10,444 nt of DNA from Scatocola faecipullorum (lineage in GTDB: Bacteria; Pseudomonadota; Alphaproteobacteria; RF32; CAG-239). Shown here in pieces: positions 1 through 6,428 of the stretch. The notes beneath the pieces are model-generated. The model was not told the DNA's origin. It did not search any database and saw nothing but the letters and a program-made list of their open reading frames with translations. A program made the translations under genes and the position numbers. Position 1 is the stretch's first letter. Each line of letters opens with the position of its first letter. The stretch lies in assembly GCA_018714685.1 (NCBI GenBank), contig DVNC01000017.1, forward strand, positions 1 to 10,444, in the 5' to 3' direction.

Positions 1-437
1 ACGGGGGAGCCGCCGGCGCCGAGGTCTGCTATTCCGGAAGTCTTAAGAAATTCTCCGAATGCAAAGAGGTTTGCGATCCCTGCCCCTATACCGACAACGG
101 AGGGAATCCTCCCTTCGATAACTATCAGTACATATACACAGGAACAACAAATTGCGGCGAAAGCTGCTATGGTTGGTGCATCACAAGCGGAACCGAAAGA
201 TACAGTACCGGATGCAGCTGCATCTCCGACGGAAACGGAGGCTATTCTTTGCGTGTCGGACAGTATACGGAATACTACACCAACGACGTATATGAGAAAA
301 CGGAAGATACAAGTTACACTTATTCCTCCTATACCTCTTCGTCTGCATGTGAAAGAGATATAGAGGAATATTCAGGTTACGGACATATGTGTTCCGGCGG
401 TCCAGTAGGAGGCGGAAGCCACCGAAGCTGCTGGTAA
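1..437 (+). CDS. C-terminal part of a Cys/Tyr-rich, probably exported protein (5'-truncated)
   Basis: An open frame enters from the left edge (first full codon at 3) and runs 144 codons to TAA at 435-437. The start lies outside the window. The visible part holds 12 cysteines and about 17 tyrosines, with many Gly, Ser and Thr and few Lys. Cysteines come in close pairs, such as VCDPC, CGESC and CSC, and the protein ends in SCW. An even, high cysteine count with no hydrophobic core segment fits an extracytoplasmic protein stabilised by disulfides, such as a surface or pilin-like protein. That is inference from composition, since no family motif is recognised. A hairpin terminator starts right after the stop, so this is the last gene of its transcript. 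The frame is supported by continuous openness, the consistent cysteine pattern and the terminator just behind the stop. Metal-binding cysteine clusters are an alternative, but the spacings are irregular. Confidence 0.72.
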   Translation, partial: GGAAGAEVCYSGSLKKFSECKEVCDPCPYTDNGGNPPFDNYQYIYTGTTNCGESCYGWCITSGTERYSTGCSCISDGNGGYSLRVGQYTEYYTNDVYEKTEDTSYTYSSYTSSSACERDIEEYSGYGHMCSGGPVGGGSHRSCW

Positions 438-467
438 AAAAAGTCCTCCGTTACCGGAGGACTTTTT
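438..467. terminator. Bidirectional Rho-independent terminator between convergent genes
   Basis: A perfect stem pairs AGTCCTCCG (442-450) with CGGAGGACT (455-463) around a TTAC loop, and A/T pairs 438-441 with 464-467 extend it to 13 bp. On the + strand the stem ends in five Ts (463-467). On the - strand it ends in seven Ts (complement of 436-442). It therefore fits termination of both the upstream + strand gene and the - strand gene ending at 505. Confidence 0.93.
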
Positions 468-504
468 AACGATTATTGCGAGAAGTTTTATTTCTAATCA
501 AAAG

Positions 505-837
505 TTAGCGTGTCAAACCCTTAGAAATAATCTGTGCACCCGTTTCGGCAGCATTTACGGCCGCCCGGGCTTTCTCGGCAGAAACCTGACGATAAGAACC
601 GTCAGCCTGCAATTCCAAACCATTGTTTGCCAAAATTTTATTTGACAACATATTTTTATGAGCATCGGCTTCATGGGATACGGACGATCCCAAACCGTTA
701 TATCCTCGCGAAATCAAAATCTGTGCGGCCAGAGAAAGAGCCGGATCCGAAGATCTTTCCTTTCCCCGTGCTATGCTTTTAACGCCGCCTTTCCAAGAAA
801 ACTCTTTTCCCTGCGGCAAATTAGCCATGTTAACCAT
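505..837 (-). CDS. Orphan small protein of 110 residues, unknown function
   Basis: The gene starts at ATG (complement of 835-837) with AGGAG seven bases upstream and ends at TAA (complement of 505-507). A second in-frame ATG three codons later (complement of 826-828) is further from the ribosome binding site, so the first start is preferred. The product is small and soluble-looking, with no signal peptide or membrane segment. Residues 1-30 are basic (KEFSWKGGVK, ARGKERSS). The rest looks helical, with Ala-rich stretches at 32-42 and 86-104 (SAEKARAAVNAAETGA) and a short Gly-rich turn near 45-50 (RGYNGLG). I recognise no family. It stands alone on this strand between a near-consensus promoter and a terminator, so it is probably monocistronic. 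Promoter, ribosome binding site and terminator all agree, which makes a real gene likely. The function is open: a small DNA-binding, secreted or regulatory protein are all possible. Confidence 0.75.
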   Translation of the reverse strand: MVNMANLPQGKEFSWKGGVKSIARGKERSSDPALSLAAQILISRGYNGLGSSVSHEADAHKNMLSNKILANNGLELQADGSYRQVSAEKARAAVNAAETGAQIISKGLTR

Positions 838-884
838 AAAACTTCTCCTAAGATTTTTATTATTCTTGCTTATCTCTTTTGTCT

Positions 885-913
885 ATTATCGCAATATAAT
901 TGTCTTTTGTCAA
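885..913 (-). promoter_or_regulatory. Sigma70-type promoter for the 110-residue gene
   Basis: On the - strand TTGACA (complement of 908-913, perfect -35) is followed by exactly 17 bases and GATAAT (complement of 885-890, one mismatch from the -10 consensus). Transcription would start near 878, giving a leader of about 40 bases before the AGGAG site and the start codon at 837. This is the best-matching promoter I found in the window. Confidence 0.75.
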
Positions 914-959
914 TATTTAAACTGGCTTTTTCTCAAAATATAAGGCGATAAAACGATTT

Positions 960-1046
960 TTCTGTTCGTAATTTTAATCTTTATACAATATACTGCATAC
1001 AAATCAATAAAATATCCTTAACAAATAACAGTTTAATGGGAAAAAA
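960..1046 (+). promoter_or_regulatory. AT-rich leader of murJ with a weak candidate promoter
   Basis: This stretch must carry the start of the murJ transcript, because the neighbouring upstream gene points away. TATACT at 989-994 is a fair -10 box. The hexamer at the right distance upstream (TTCGTA, 965-970, spacing 18) is a poor -35 box. The murJ ribosome binding site is also weak: GGGA at 1038-1041 followed by a run of A before the ATG at 1047. No hairpin or riboswitch-like structure is obvious. Confidence 0.25.
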
Positions 1047-2642
1047 ATGTCTTTATTTAAGTCAATTGCCACTTTCGGAGGGTTCACGCTCGTCAGCCGC
1101 ATTACCGGATTTGCCCGGGATATGATTCTTGCCAATTTCCTCGGTGCCGGTGCCGTATCCGACGCCTTTTTCGTTGCTTTCAAACTGCCAAATCTGTTTC
1201 GCAGCCTGTTTGCCGAAGGCGCTTTCACCACCGCTTTTGTCCCCATGTTGTCCCACAAACTGGTAACCGACGGACGCGAAGAATCCATTCGTTTTGCCTC
1301 CCAGGCCATTTCCGTCCTCACTTTCTTTCTCACCCTTTTTGTTATTCTGATGGAATTCTGCATGCCCTGGGTGGTTGAACTGATGGCCCCGGGCTTTGCT
1401 TCCGATCCGCAAAAAATGGCTTTGTCGGTCGAACTCTCCCGCATCACTTTTCCGTTTTTGCTGTTTATTTCGATTGTTTCTTTTCAGTCCGGCATTTTAA
1501 ACTCTTTCGGCAAATTTGCCGGGCCGGCCGCAGCACCGGTTATCCTCAATCTGACAATGATTGTTGCCGTTTTTGCTTTTGTTCCCTTTGGCGAAACCCC
1601 TGCCCACGGCATTTCCTGGGGCGTAACCATTGCCGGTCTGCTTGAAATTCTCTGGCTGCACTTTTTTCTCCGGCGGATTGACGTCAGCGTCAAACCGCAG
1701 TTCAACATCCGCCGCCTGTTGCATAATGCTGAAATCAAAACCCTGTTCAAACGTATTGCTCCCGGCGTTCTCGGAGCCGGCGTCTATCAGATTAACATGG
1801 TGGTTGACACCATTGTTGTTTCGCTGGTCGGAACCGGAGCCATCTCCTGGCTCTACTATGCCAACCGCATTCAGCAGCTGCCGCTCGGCGTGGTTGGCGC
1901 GGCTATCAGCGTTGCCTTGCTGCCAATACTCTCCCACCACCTCAAAGCCGGAGAAATCGAAGCAGCCCGTCACAGCCAAAACAAAGCGGTTGAATACGGC
2001 GCCCTGCTTTCCATTCCGGCAACGGTTGCCCTGATTGTTCTGGCTTATCCGATTATAGATATTCTTTTCCGCCACGGACGTTTCACCGCCGAAGATTCGG
2101 TTATGACCGCCCGGGCAGTTATCGCCTACTCCGTCGGTCTGCCCTCTTACGTTATGGTTAAAGCCCTTGCTCCGAACTTTTTTGCCCGCGGCGATACCAA
2201 AACCCCGGTCAAATACAGCATTGTTGTCATGATTGCCAACCTGTCGCTCAGCATAGCTTTGATGATTCCTTTCGGCCACGTCGGCGTGGCTTCGGCAACT
2301 TCCGTCGCCTCTTTCGTCTCGCTCTACCAATATCTTCGCGGCCTGAAAAAACGCGGTTATTGGAGCTATTCCGCCGAGCTGAACCGCAAAATTCTCAAAA
2401 TCACGCTCTGCTCGCTGGTAATGGGCGGAGTTATTTATTTGGGAGAACTCGGCATAACCTGGAAGTTTGACAATTGGCTGCTGCTGTCTTACGGCATAAA
2501 AATTCCGCTTTTCGCCGGATTATGCATTTTGGGTGTTGCAACTTTCTGCGTAATGGCTAAACTAACCGGTGTGCTTTGTTTAACCGACATTCTTAAAATG
2601 CTTTCGTCACGGGGAAAGAAAAATGCTCAAAAACAAGCTTAA
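1047..2642 (+). CDS. murJ: Lipid II flippase MurJ (MviN)
   Basis: An integral inner-membrane protein of the MOP exporter superfamily that moves lipid-linked peptidoglycan precursor (lipid II) to the outer face of the membrane. The 531-residue length and pattern of about 14 hydrophobic segments match the family. The N-terminus carries the signature SRITGFARD, placing Arg18, Arg24, Asp25, Asp39 and Arg52 at the positions known to matter in the Escherichia coli protein. The AEGAF motif (56-60) and the later LPLGVVGAAISVALLP segment are also typical. The start at 1047 aligns with MurJ starts although its Shine-Dalgarno is weak. The end overlaps the next gene by 20 bases, so this is the head gene of a four-gene operon with a DUF2333 protein, Nfu and a Bax-like glucosaminidase. 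No catalytic-site damage or frameshift is seen. It should be essential if it is the only flippase. Confidence 0.97.
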   Translation: MSLFKSIATFGGFTLVSRITGFARDMILANFLGAGAVSDAFFVAFKLPNLFRSLFAEGAFTTAFVPMLSHKLVTDGREESIRFASQAISVLTFFLTLFVILMEFCMPWVVELMAPGFASDPQKMALSVELSRITFPFLLFISIVSFQSGILNSFGKFAGPAAAPVILNLTMIVAVFAFVPFGETPAHGISWGVTIAGLLEILWLHFFLRRIDVSVKPQFNIRRLLHNAEIKTLFKRIAPGVLGAGVYQINMVVDTIVVSLVGTGAISWLYYANRIQQLPLGVVGAAISVALLPILSHHLKAGEIEAARHSQNKAVEYGALLSIPATVALIVLAYPIIDILFRHGRFTAEDSVMTARAVIAYSVGLPSYVMVKALAPNFFARGDTKTPVKYSIVVMIANLSLSIALMIPFGHVGVASATSVASFVSLYQYLRGLKKRGYWSYSAELNRKILKITLCSLVMGGVIYLGELGITWKFDNWLLLSYGIKIPLFAGLCILGVATFCVMAKLTGVLCLTDILKMLSSRGKKNAQKQA

Positions 2643-3663
2643 AAACTGGCTTTTGCAACAATACGGCAAACTGCGGCAAATCCGCCTGCCGAAATTTTCT
2701 TTTGATGCCATGGTTGACCGGGGAATGAACTTTCTTGCGACCTGGTGGAACACACTGGTTCTTCTGCTTGCCGCGCTGGTTTTTCTTTATTATCCTATCG
2801 GCGGACTGCTCATCAGCAACATTGACCGCACCACCGATTATGAAATTGATGAAAAACACCCTGAACAATCCAGCAGCGTGGAAATGATTTCTTTTCTGGT
2901 CAACCGTGAAGTAAACGAAAAAATCTGGACGCCGAACCTGCCGTTTTTCTACCCCTCTTATTTCCTTGACAATATGCCTAATTTTCAGCTCGGCATTTTT
3001 GACGCCCTAAATAAATTTACTTCTTCTTTTGCCAAAAGAATTGATAAAAAGATTACCGTGGAAGATGAACCTTCCGACCTGCGGGCCGCGGCGGAATTGC
3101 TGCGTTACCCCGGAACCGTCTGGATGTTTTCCGCCGAAAACAAACTGTTGCTGGCACCGTCGGCCAACAACCAGTACCGCAAGGCTCGCCGCCACCTGAT
3201 TAATTACAACAAAAGCCTCAGTGCCGGCCGCGAAGTCTTTTACAAAAGCCCGGCAGACCTCGCTTACCTGCTCCGCAAATCCAAAATAAACCTTGGCAAA
3301 AGCAGCGCCGCTCTTGAAACCCGAATCCGGGAGGAAAGTTCTTCCTGGTGGGACACCAAAGCCGATAACATTTTCTATTATCAGCAGGGCAAAGCCTATG
3401 CTTATTACCTGCTTTTCAAAGCGCTCGGCAATGATTATAAAAACATCATCGTTTCCGCCGGACAATATCAAAACTGGATAAGCCTGATCAAAGCTCTGGA
3501 AGACGCCTCGTCCGTCCAACCGGCCATTGTCCGCAACGGCGAGCTGAACAGCCTGACCGCACCCAACCACCTGAGTTATTTAAACATGTACATCGTGAAA
3601 GCCCGCAATCTGCTTGCCCTGATTGCCGAAGCTTTAAACGAACAAGCCCCTGCAAGGAAATAA
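2623..3663 (+). CDS. DUF2333 family membrane-anchored protein
   Basis: A 346-residue protein that I assign to DUF2333, an uncharacterised bacterial family, from its overall pattern: a short basic N-terminus, one transmembrane helix at about residues 43-65 (LVLLLAALVFLYYPIGG), then a long soluble domain beginning ISNIDRTTDYEID. Topology is most likely a cytoplasmic N-terminus with the main domain in the periplasm. The segment at about 85-110 (VNREVNEKIWTPNLPFFYPS) and the later LAYLLRKSKINLG region look like conserved family blocks. The gene starts inside the end of murJ (20-base overlap) with GGGGAAAG just upstream, and its stop is one base before the nfu start, so its expression is coupled to both. 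Placement between a lipid II flippase and a glucosaminidase suggests an envelope role, but this is inference and no enzymatic motif is visible. Confidence 0.85.
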   Translation: MLKNKLKNWLLQQYGKLRQIRLPKFSFDAMVDRGMNFLATWWNTLVLLLAALVFLYYPIGGLLISNIDRTTDYEIDEKHPEQSSSVEMISFLVNREVNEKIWTPNLPFFYPSYFLDNMPNFQLGIFDALNKFTSSFAKRIDKKITVEDEPSDLRAAAELLRYPGTVWMFSAENKLLLAPSANNQYRKARRHLINYNKSLSAGREVFYKSPADLAYLLRKSKINLGKSSAALETRIREESSSWWDTKADNIFYYQQGKAYAYYLLFKALGNDYKNIIVSAGQYQNWISLIKALEDASSVQPAIVRNGELNSLTAPNHLSYLNMYIVKARNLLALIAEALNEQAPARK

Positions 3664-3664
3664 A

Positions 3665-4216
3665 ATGCTGATTGAAACACAAGAAACCCCTGACCGCAAT
3701 GTCTTAAACTTTTTTCCGCCGGTTCGGATTCTGAAAAGCGGAACCGCCGAATTCGTTGATGCCAAATCCCTGCGCAAGTCACCGCTGGCCGAGCAGATTT
3801 TTGACCTCGGCGGCATAAAATCATTGTTTATGACGGCAGAAATGATCTCCGTCACCAAAGAAGACGAAGCCGACTGGGAAGAACTCAAACCGCAGATTCT
3901 CGCCGAAATTATGGACTATGCCGCTCTTGGCGACGAAGCCGTCATCGAAACGCCGGAAACGGCTGCCGACGAAACAGACGTCGCCAACCGCATCATCGGG
4001 CTGATTAATGCGCGCATCCGCCCGGCTGTCAAACAGGACGGAGGCGACATCGTTTTCAAAAACTTCGCAGACGGAATTGTCTATGTCGAAATGCGCGGCA
4101 ACTGCGCCGGCTGTCCTTACGCTATGATTACCCTTAAAGAAGGAGTCGAAAGGGTTCTCAAATCCTATATCCCTGAAGTCAAAGAAGTCAGAAATTTTGA
4201 AAACAGCGAAGCATGA
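3665..4216 (+). CDS. nfu: Nfu-type Fe-S cluster carrier (Nfu_N plus NifU C-terminal domain)
   Basis: A cytoplasmic carrier that accepts assembled Fe-S clusters and passes them to target enzymes. The 183 residues split into an Nfu_N domain (about 1-88, with NFFPPVRIL and the GIKSLFMTAEMISVTK strand) and a NifU-like C-terminal domain (about 105-176, with INARIRPAVKQDGGDIVF). The cluster-binding CxxC motif is intact: Cys147 and Cys150 in GNCAGCPYA. This two-domain layout is the one found in alphaproteobacteria and in mitochondrial NFU1. It differs from E. coli NfuA, whose N-terminal domain is a degenerate A-type carrier. AAGGA at 3654-3658 is a good ribosome binding site for the ATG at 3665, and the TGA stop overlaps the next start (ATGA). 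Its partners in an Fe-S operon are absent here. The closeness to murJ may be ancestral gene order, not shared function. Confidence 0.95.
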   Translation: MLIETQETPDRNVLNFFPPVRILKSGTAEFVDAKSLRKSPLAEQIFDLGGIKSLFMTAEMISVTKEDEADWEELKPQILAEIMDYAALGDEAVIETPETAADETDVANRIIGLINARIRPAVKQDGGDIVFKNFADGIVYVEMRGNCAGCPYAMITLKEGVERVLKSYIPEVKEVRNFENSEA

Positions 4217-5154
4217 AAACATTAACCGCCGTCACAGCCCTGATTCTGAGCGTCCTTTTTATCTGCGGCGCCAAAGCGCCGGATACTCCCGTTTATGAAT
4301 ACAAGGTTGACGGCATTTATATCCATGACATCACGGTTGCCGAACTGGAAGACTTTTACCGGATATACGGCTATAAAGACTACATTTATATGCGGGACTG
4401 GATTTATCCGCCGATTTTTCTCACCCGTCTCCCTCGCGACTTCCGCTCAATTAAAGACCCGCAAAAACGCAACAAGCTCTTCTTGCAAATCGTCGGCCCT
4501 CTGGCTCTGAAACTTGGCGAAGAACTCAGTGAAGAGCGGCTGCATATCCGCCTGCTGGAAGACCGCTTCCAAAAACAGCACGACCTCACTGCGGAAGAAG
4601 AAAAATTTCTTGAACAGCAGGCGGAAAAATATGACATTTTCACCCGCCTCACGGGAGAACGGCGTTATGCTTACATTTTCAAAGAACTGCTGCTCCGCGT
4701 CAACAAACTGCCGCCTTCTCTGCTGATGGGCGCCGCTGCCATTGAAAGCAACTGGGGCACCAACCGCCCGGCCAACGAAGGCAATTCGCTTTACCGCGAA
4801 CTGTTGTGGTACTCAAACGAACCCGGACTGATTCCCGAAGACGAAACCGAAGACAACAGCTACAAATACAAAATTTTCCCTTCGTTGCTGGCCTCCATGC
4901 GCTCATACACCCATAAAATCAACTCCGGCGTAAATTATGAACAGCTGCGTTTTCTGCGCGCCGAAATTGAAAACCGTGACAAACCCGTCACCGGCAAAGC
5001 GCTTGCCAATGCCATGATTTTCGACACCAATCTCCGGAATTTCGCCGGTTTGCTTGAATATACCATGACTTTTTACGAACTGACGAATTTTGATGAGGCA
5101 ACGCTGGGGGACATTGACTGGCTGGACGCAAAAATTCCGGATGCGGAAAAATAA
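4213..5154 (+). CDS. Bax-like exported N-acetylglucosaminidase
   Basis: A predicted periplasmic peptidoglycan hydrolase of the Bax/FlgJ-type glucosaminidase group (glycoside hydrolase family 73-like). Residues 1-22 form a signal peptide (Lys2, hydrophobic 4-18, AxA-type cleavage near 20-22). There is no proper lipobox before Cys18, so it is not a lipoprotein. The segment FLTRLPRDFRSIKDPQKRN (about 70-89) matches the conserved region before the domain in Bax. The catalytic glutamate is Glu178 in AAIESNWGTNRPA, followed by a Bax-like SLYRELLWYSNEPGLIP block and the FPSLLASMRSYTHKINS helix. At 313 residues it is somewhat longer than E. coli Bax. The paired cysteines that E. coli Bax has in the WCYTKGCG loop are missing. 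No clear Shine-Dalgarno exists, and the ATGA overlap with nfu implies translational coupling. No Rho-independent terminator follows. Confidence 0.9.
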   Translation: MKTLTAVTALILSVLFICGAKAPDTPVYEYKVDGIYIHDITVAELEDFYRIYGYKDYIYMRDWIYPPIFLTRLPRDFRSIKDPQKRNKLFLQIVGPLALKLGEELSEERLHIRLLEDRFQKQHDLTAEEEKFLEQQAEKYDIFTRLTGERRYAYIFKELLLRVNKLPPSLLMGAAAIESNWGTNRPANEGNSLYRELLWYSNEPGLIPEDETEDNSYKYKIFPSLLASMRSYTHKINSGVNYEQLRFLRAEIENRDKPVTGKALANAMIFDTNLRNFAGLLEYTMTFYELTNFDEATLGDIDWLDAKIPDAEK

Positions 5155-5257
5155 TGGTTGCTCGACAAAATTTTGTAACAAAAGATTAATTACACTTTTC
5201 ATTTAATTTATTTTATGATAAGAAATAGATAGTTAATTAAAGCGAGTGCAGAAAAAA
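5155..5257 (+). promoter_or_regulatory. AT-rich gap with a 12-bp palindrome and a candidate -10 box before the DUF2336 gene
   Basis: The gap contains the perfect palindrome ACAAAATTTTGT (5165-5176) and a candidate -10 box TATGAT (5214-5219). No good -35 hexamer lies 16-18 bases upstream of that box. The palindrome has no room for a hairpin loop, so it is better read as a possible dimer-binding operator than as a terminator. No terminator for the preceding operon is visible, so transcripts may read through into the DUF2336 gene. Confidence 0.3.
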
Positions 5258-6364
5258 ATGACAAAACTCGGCCTGACAATGCAAGATGTTAACCGCCTGT
5301 CTCACGACTTGTCTGTTGAGAACAAAGCAGCTGCGGCCCAAAAAATCTCCGCCTATTATGACGGAACCGACATCAGCGAGCGCGGGCGCAAACTGGCGGA
5401 AGACATTTTCCGCATTATGGTTGAAGACGTTCAGGTCAAAGTCAGGGAAGTCCTTTCCGAAAGTTTGAAAAACTGCAAGTCAATTCCCCGCGATATCACC
5501 GTCAAACTGATTAACGATCAGGACAGCGTTGCCGTTCCTTTCATCAAATATTACGCCAACCTCACCAAAGAAGACCTGATCAGCATTATCGAAGCGCAGA
5601 GCAGCAACAAACAGAAAGCGGTCGCCCAGCGTAAAAATCTGCCGGAAGACGTCTCGCAGTATATTGTTGACAAATGCTCGGAAGATGTCGTCGGCGTTCT
5701 CATCTCCAATGAAAGCGCCAATATTGTTGAAAAGACCTACGATTCGATTATTGATAAATATTCCGACAGCGACAATATCAAAAAACACCTGGTTTATCGT
5801 TCCGACCTGCCGGTTTCGGTCATTGAAAAGATTGTCAGTTCTCTTTCCGACGAACTGCAGAAACGTTTGATTACCACCCATAATCTGCCCAATAACATTG
5901 CCACCGACATTGTTGAACAGGTTAAGGAAAAAACCACGCTGCGCATTTCGGAAGAATACAGCTCAGATAAACAGATTGAAGAACTGGTTCACCAGCTTTA
6001 CGCCTCCAATCACCTGACGCCGTCACTGGTTGTGCGTTCAATCTGCATGGGCGATTTGAAATTTTTTGAATATGCGCTGGTTTACCTTTCCAACACTCCG
6101 CTGCTGGAAGTCCGCAAAATATTGTTTAACCTGCAGGTTGACTTTATGATTCGCAATCTGCTCCGCAAGGCATTTATCCCCAAGAGTATGTTCCCCGCGG
6201 TTTTCAGCGCCCTGAACGTCATCCGCGACATTCGCTTCGGCTGCCAGAAGAGCGATCGTGCTTCTTTCATTCACAAAGTGATTGAACGCATTCTTTCGAT
6301 AAGCTCCACCAGCGAGGAATTAAGCGAAGATGATGTCAATTACCTCATTTCAAAAATCAGTTAA
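5258..6364 (+). CDS. DUF2336 family helical-repeat protein
   Basis: A cytoplasmic, all-helical protein assigned to DUF2336, a family common in alphaproteobacteria with no established biochemical role. The N-terminus (LTMQDVNRLSHDLSVENKAAAA) fits the usual DUF2336 opening. The body has repeated units in which a short LPxxV/I turn precedes a helix pair, such as LPEDVSQYIVDK, LPVSVIEKIVSS and LPNNIATDIVEQ, giving a HEAT-like solenoid. This architecture suggests protein-protein scaffolding. No catalytic motif, signal peptide or membrane segment is seen. I chose the ATG at 5258 (368 residues). A GTG at 5246 would add four residues, and neither start has a strong Shine-Dalgarno. The gene lies directly upstream of a GAF/HD-GYP signalling protein, so a role in cyclic-di-GMP or stress signalling is a reasonable guess from context only. 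Confidence 0.85.
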   Translation: MTKLGLTMQDVNRLSHDLSVENKAAAAQKISAYYDGTDISERGRKLAEDIFRIMVEDVQVKVREVLSESLKNCKSIPRDITVKLINDQDSVAVPFIKYYANLTKEDLISIIEAQSSNKQKAVAQRKNLPEDVSQYIVDKCSEDVVGVLISNESANIVEKTYDSIIDKYSDSDNIKKHLVYRSDLPVSVIEKIVSSLSDELQKRLITTHNLPNNIATDIVEQVKEKTTLRISEEYSSDKQIEELVHQLYASNHLTPSLVVRSICMGDLKFFEYALVYLSNTPLLEVRKILFNLQVDFMIRNLLRKAFIPKSMFPAVFSALNVIRDIRFGCQKSDRASFIHKVIERILSISSTSEELSEDDVNYLISKIS

Positions 6365-6428
6365 TTGATTATTTTTTAACTAAATGCGTATAGACTATAC
6401 CCTTGTAAAGGGAAGGAGGCGGCCTTTG
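6365..6428 (+). promoter_or_regulatory. Leader of the HD-GYP gene: weak promoter, small hairpin and strong Shine-Dalgarno
   Basis: AAGGAGG at 6413-6419 is close to a perfect anti-16S match and lies 9 bases before GTG 6429 (6 before TTG 6426). Just upstream CCCTT (6400-6404) can pair with AAGGG (6408-6412) around a GTA loop, ending one base before the Shine-Dalgarno. A possible promoter is TTGATT (6365-6370), 18 bases, then TATAGA (6389-6394), each 4 of 6 to consensus. The Shine-Dalgarno is what decides the start of the downstream gene. The promoter is only a candidate. Confidence 0.55.

Noticed and set aside
169..363. 64-codon + strand frame near the left edge
   Set aside because: It overlaps the cysteine-rich frame, which is open from the window edge to a stop directly in front of a terminator. 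The alternative frame has no such support.
1497..2330. 277-codon open frame on the - strand opposite murJ
   Set aside because: It lies entirely within the firmly identified murJ, its product is a low-hydrophobicity Gly/Asn/Arg-rich mirror of membrane-protein codons, and it has no ribosome binding site context of note.
4213..4278. Lipoprotein signal for the Bax-like protein (Cys18)
   Set aside because: The residues before Cys18 are LFI, not a lipobox with a small residue at -1. An ordinary signal peptide with AxA-type cleavage fits better.
5165..5176. The ACAAAATTTTGT palindrome as terminator of the murJ operon
   Set aside because: It has no loop and no GC pairs, so a stable terminator hairpin cannot form.
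6384..6428. ATG at 6384 as start of the HD-GYP protein
   Set aside because: No Shine-Dalgarno precedes it, and a near-perfect one lies within the would-be first codons, spaced for GTG 6429.
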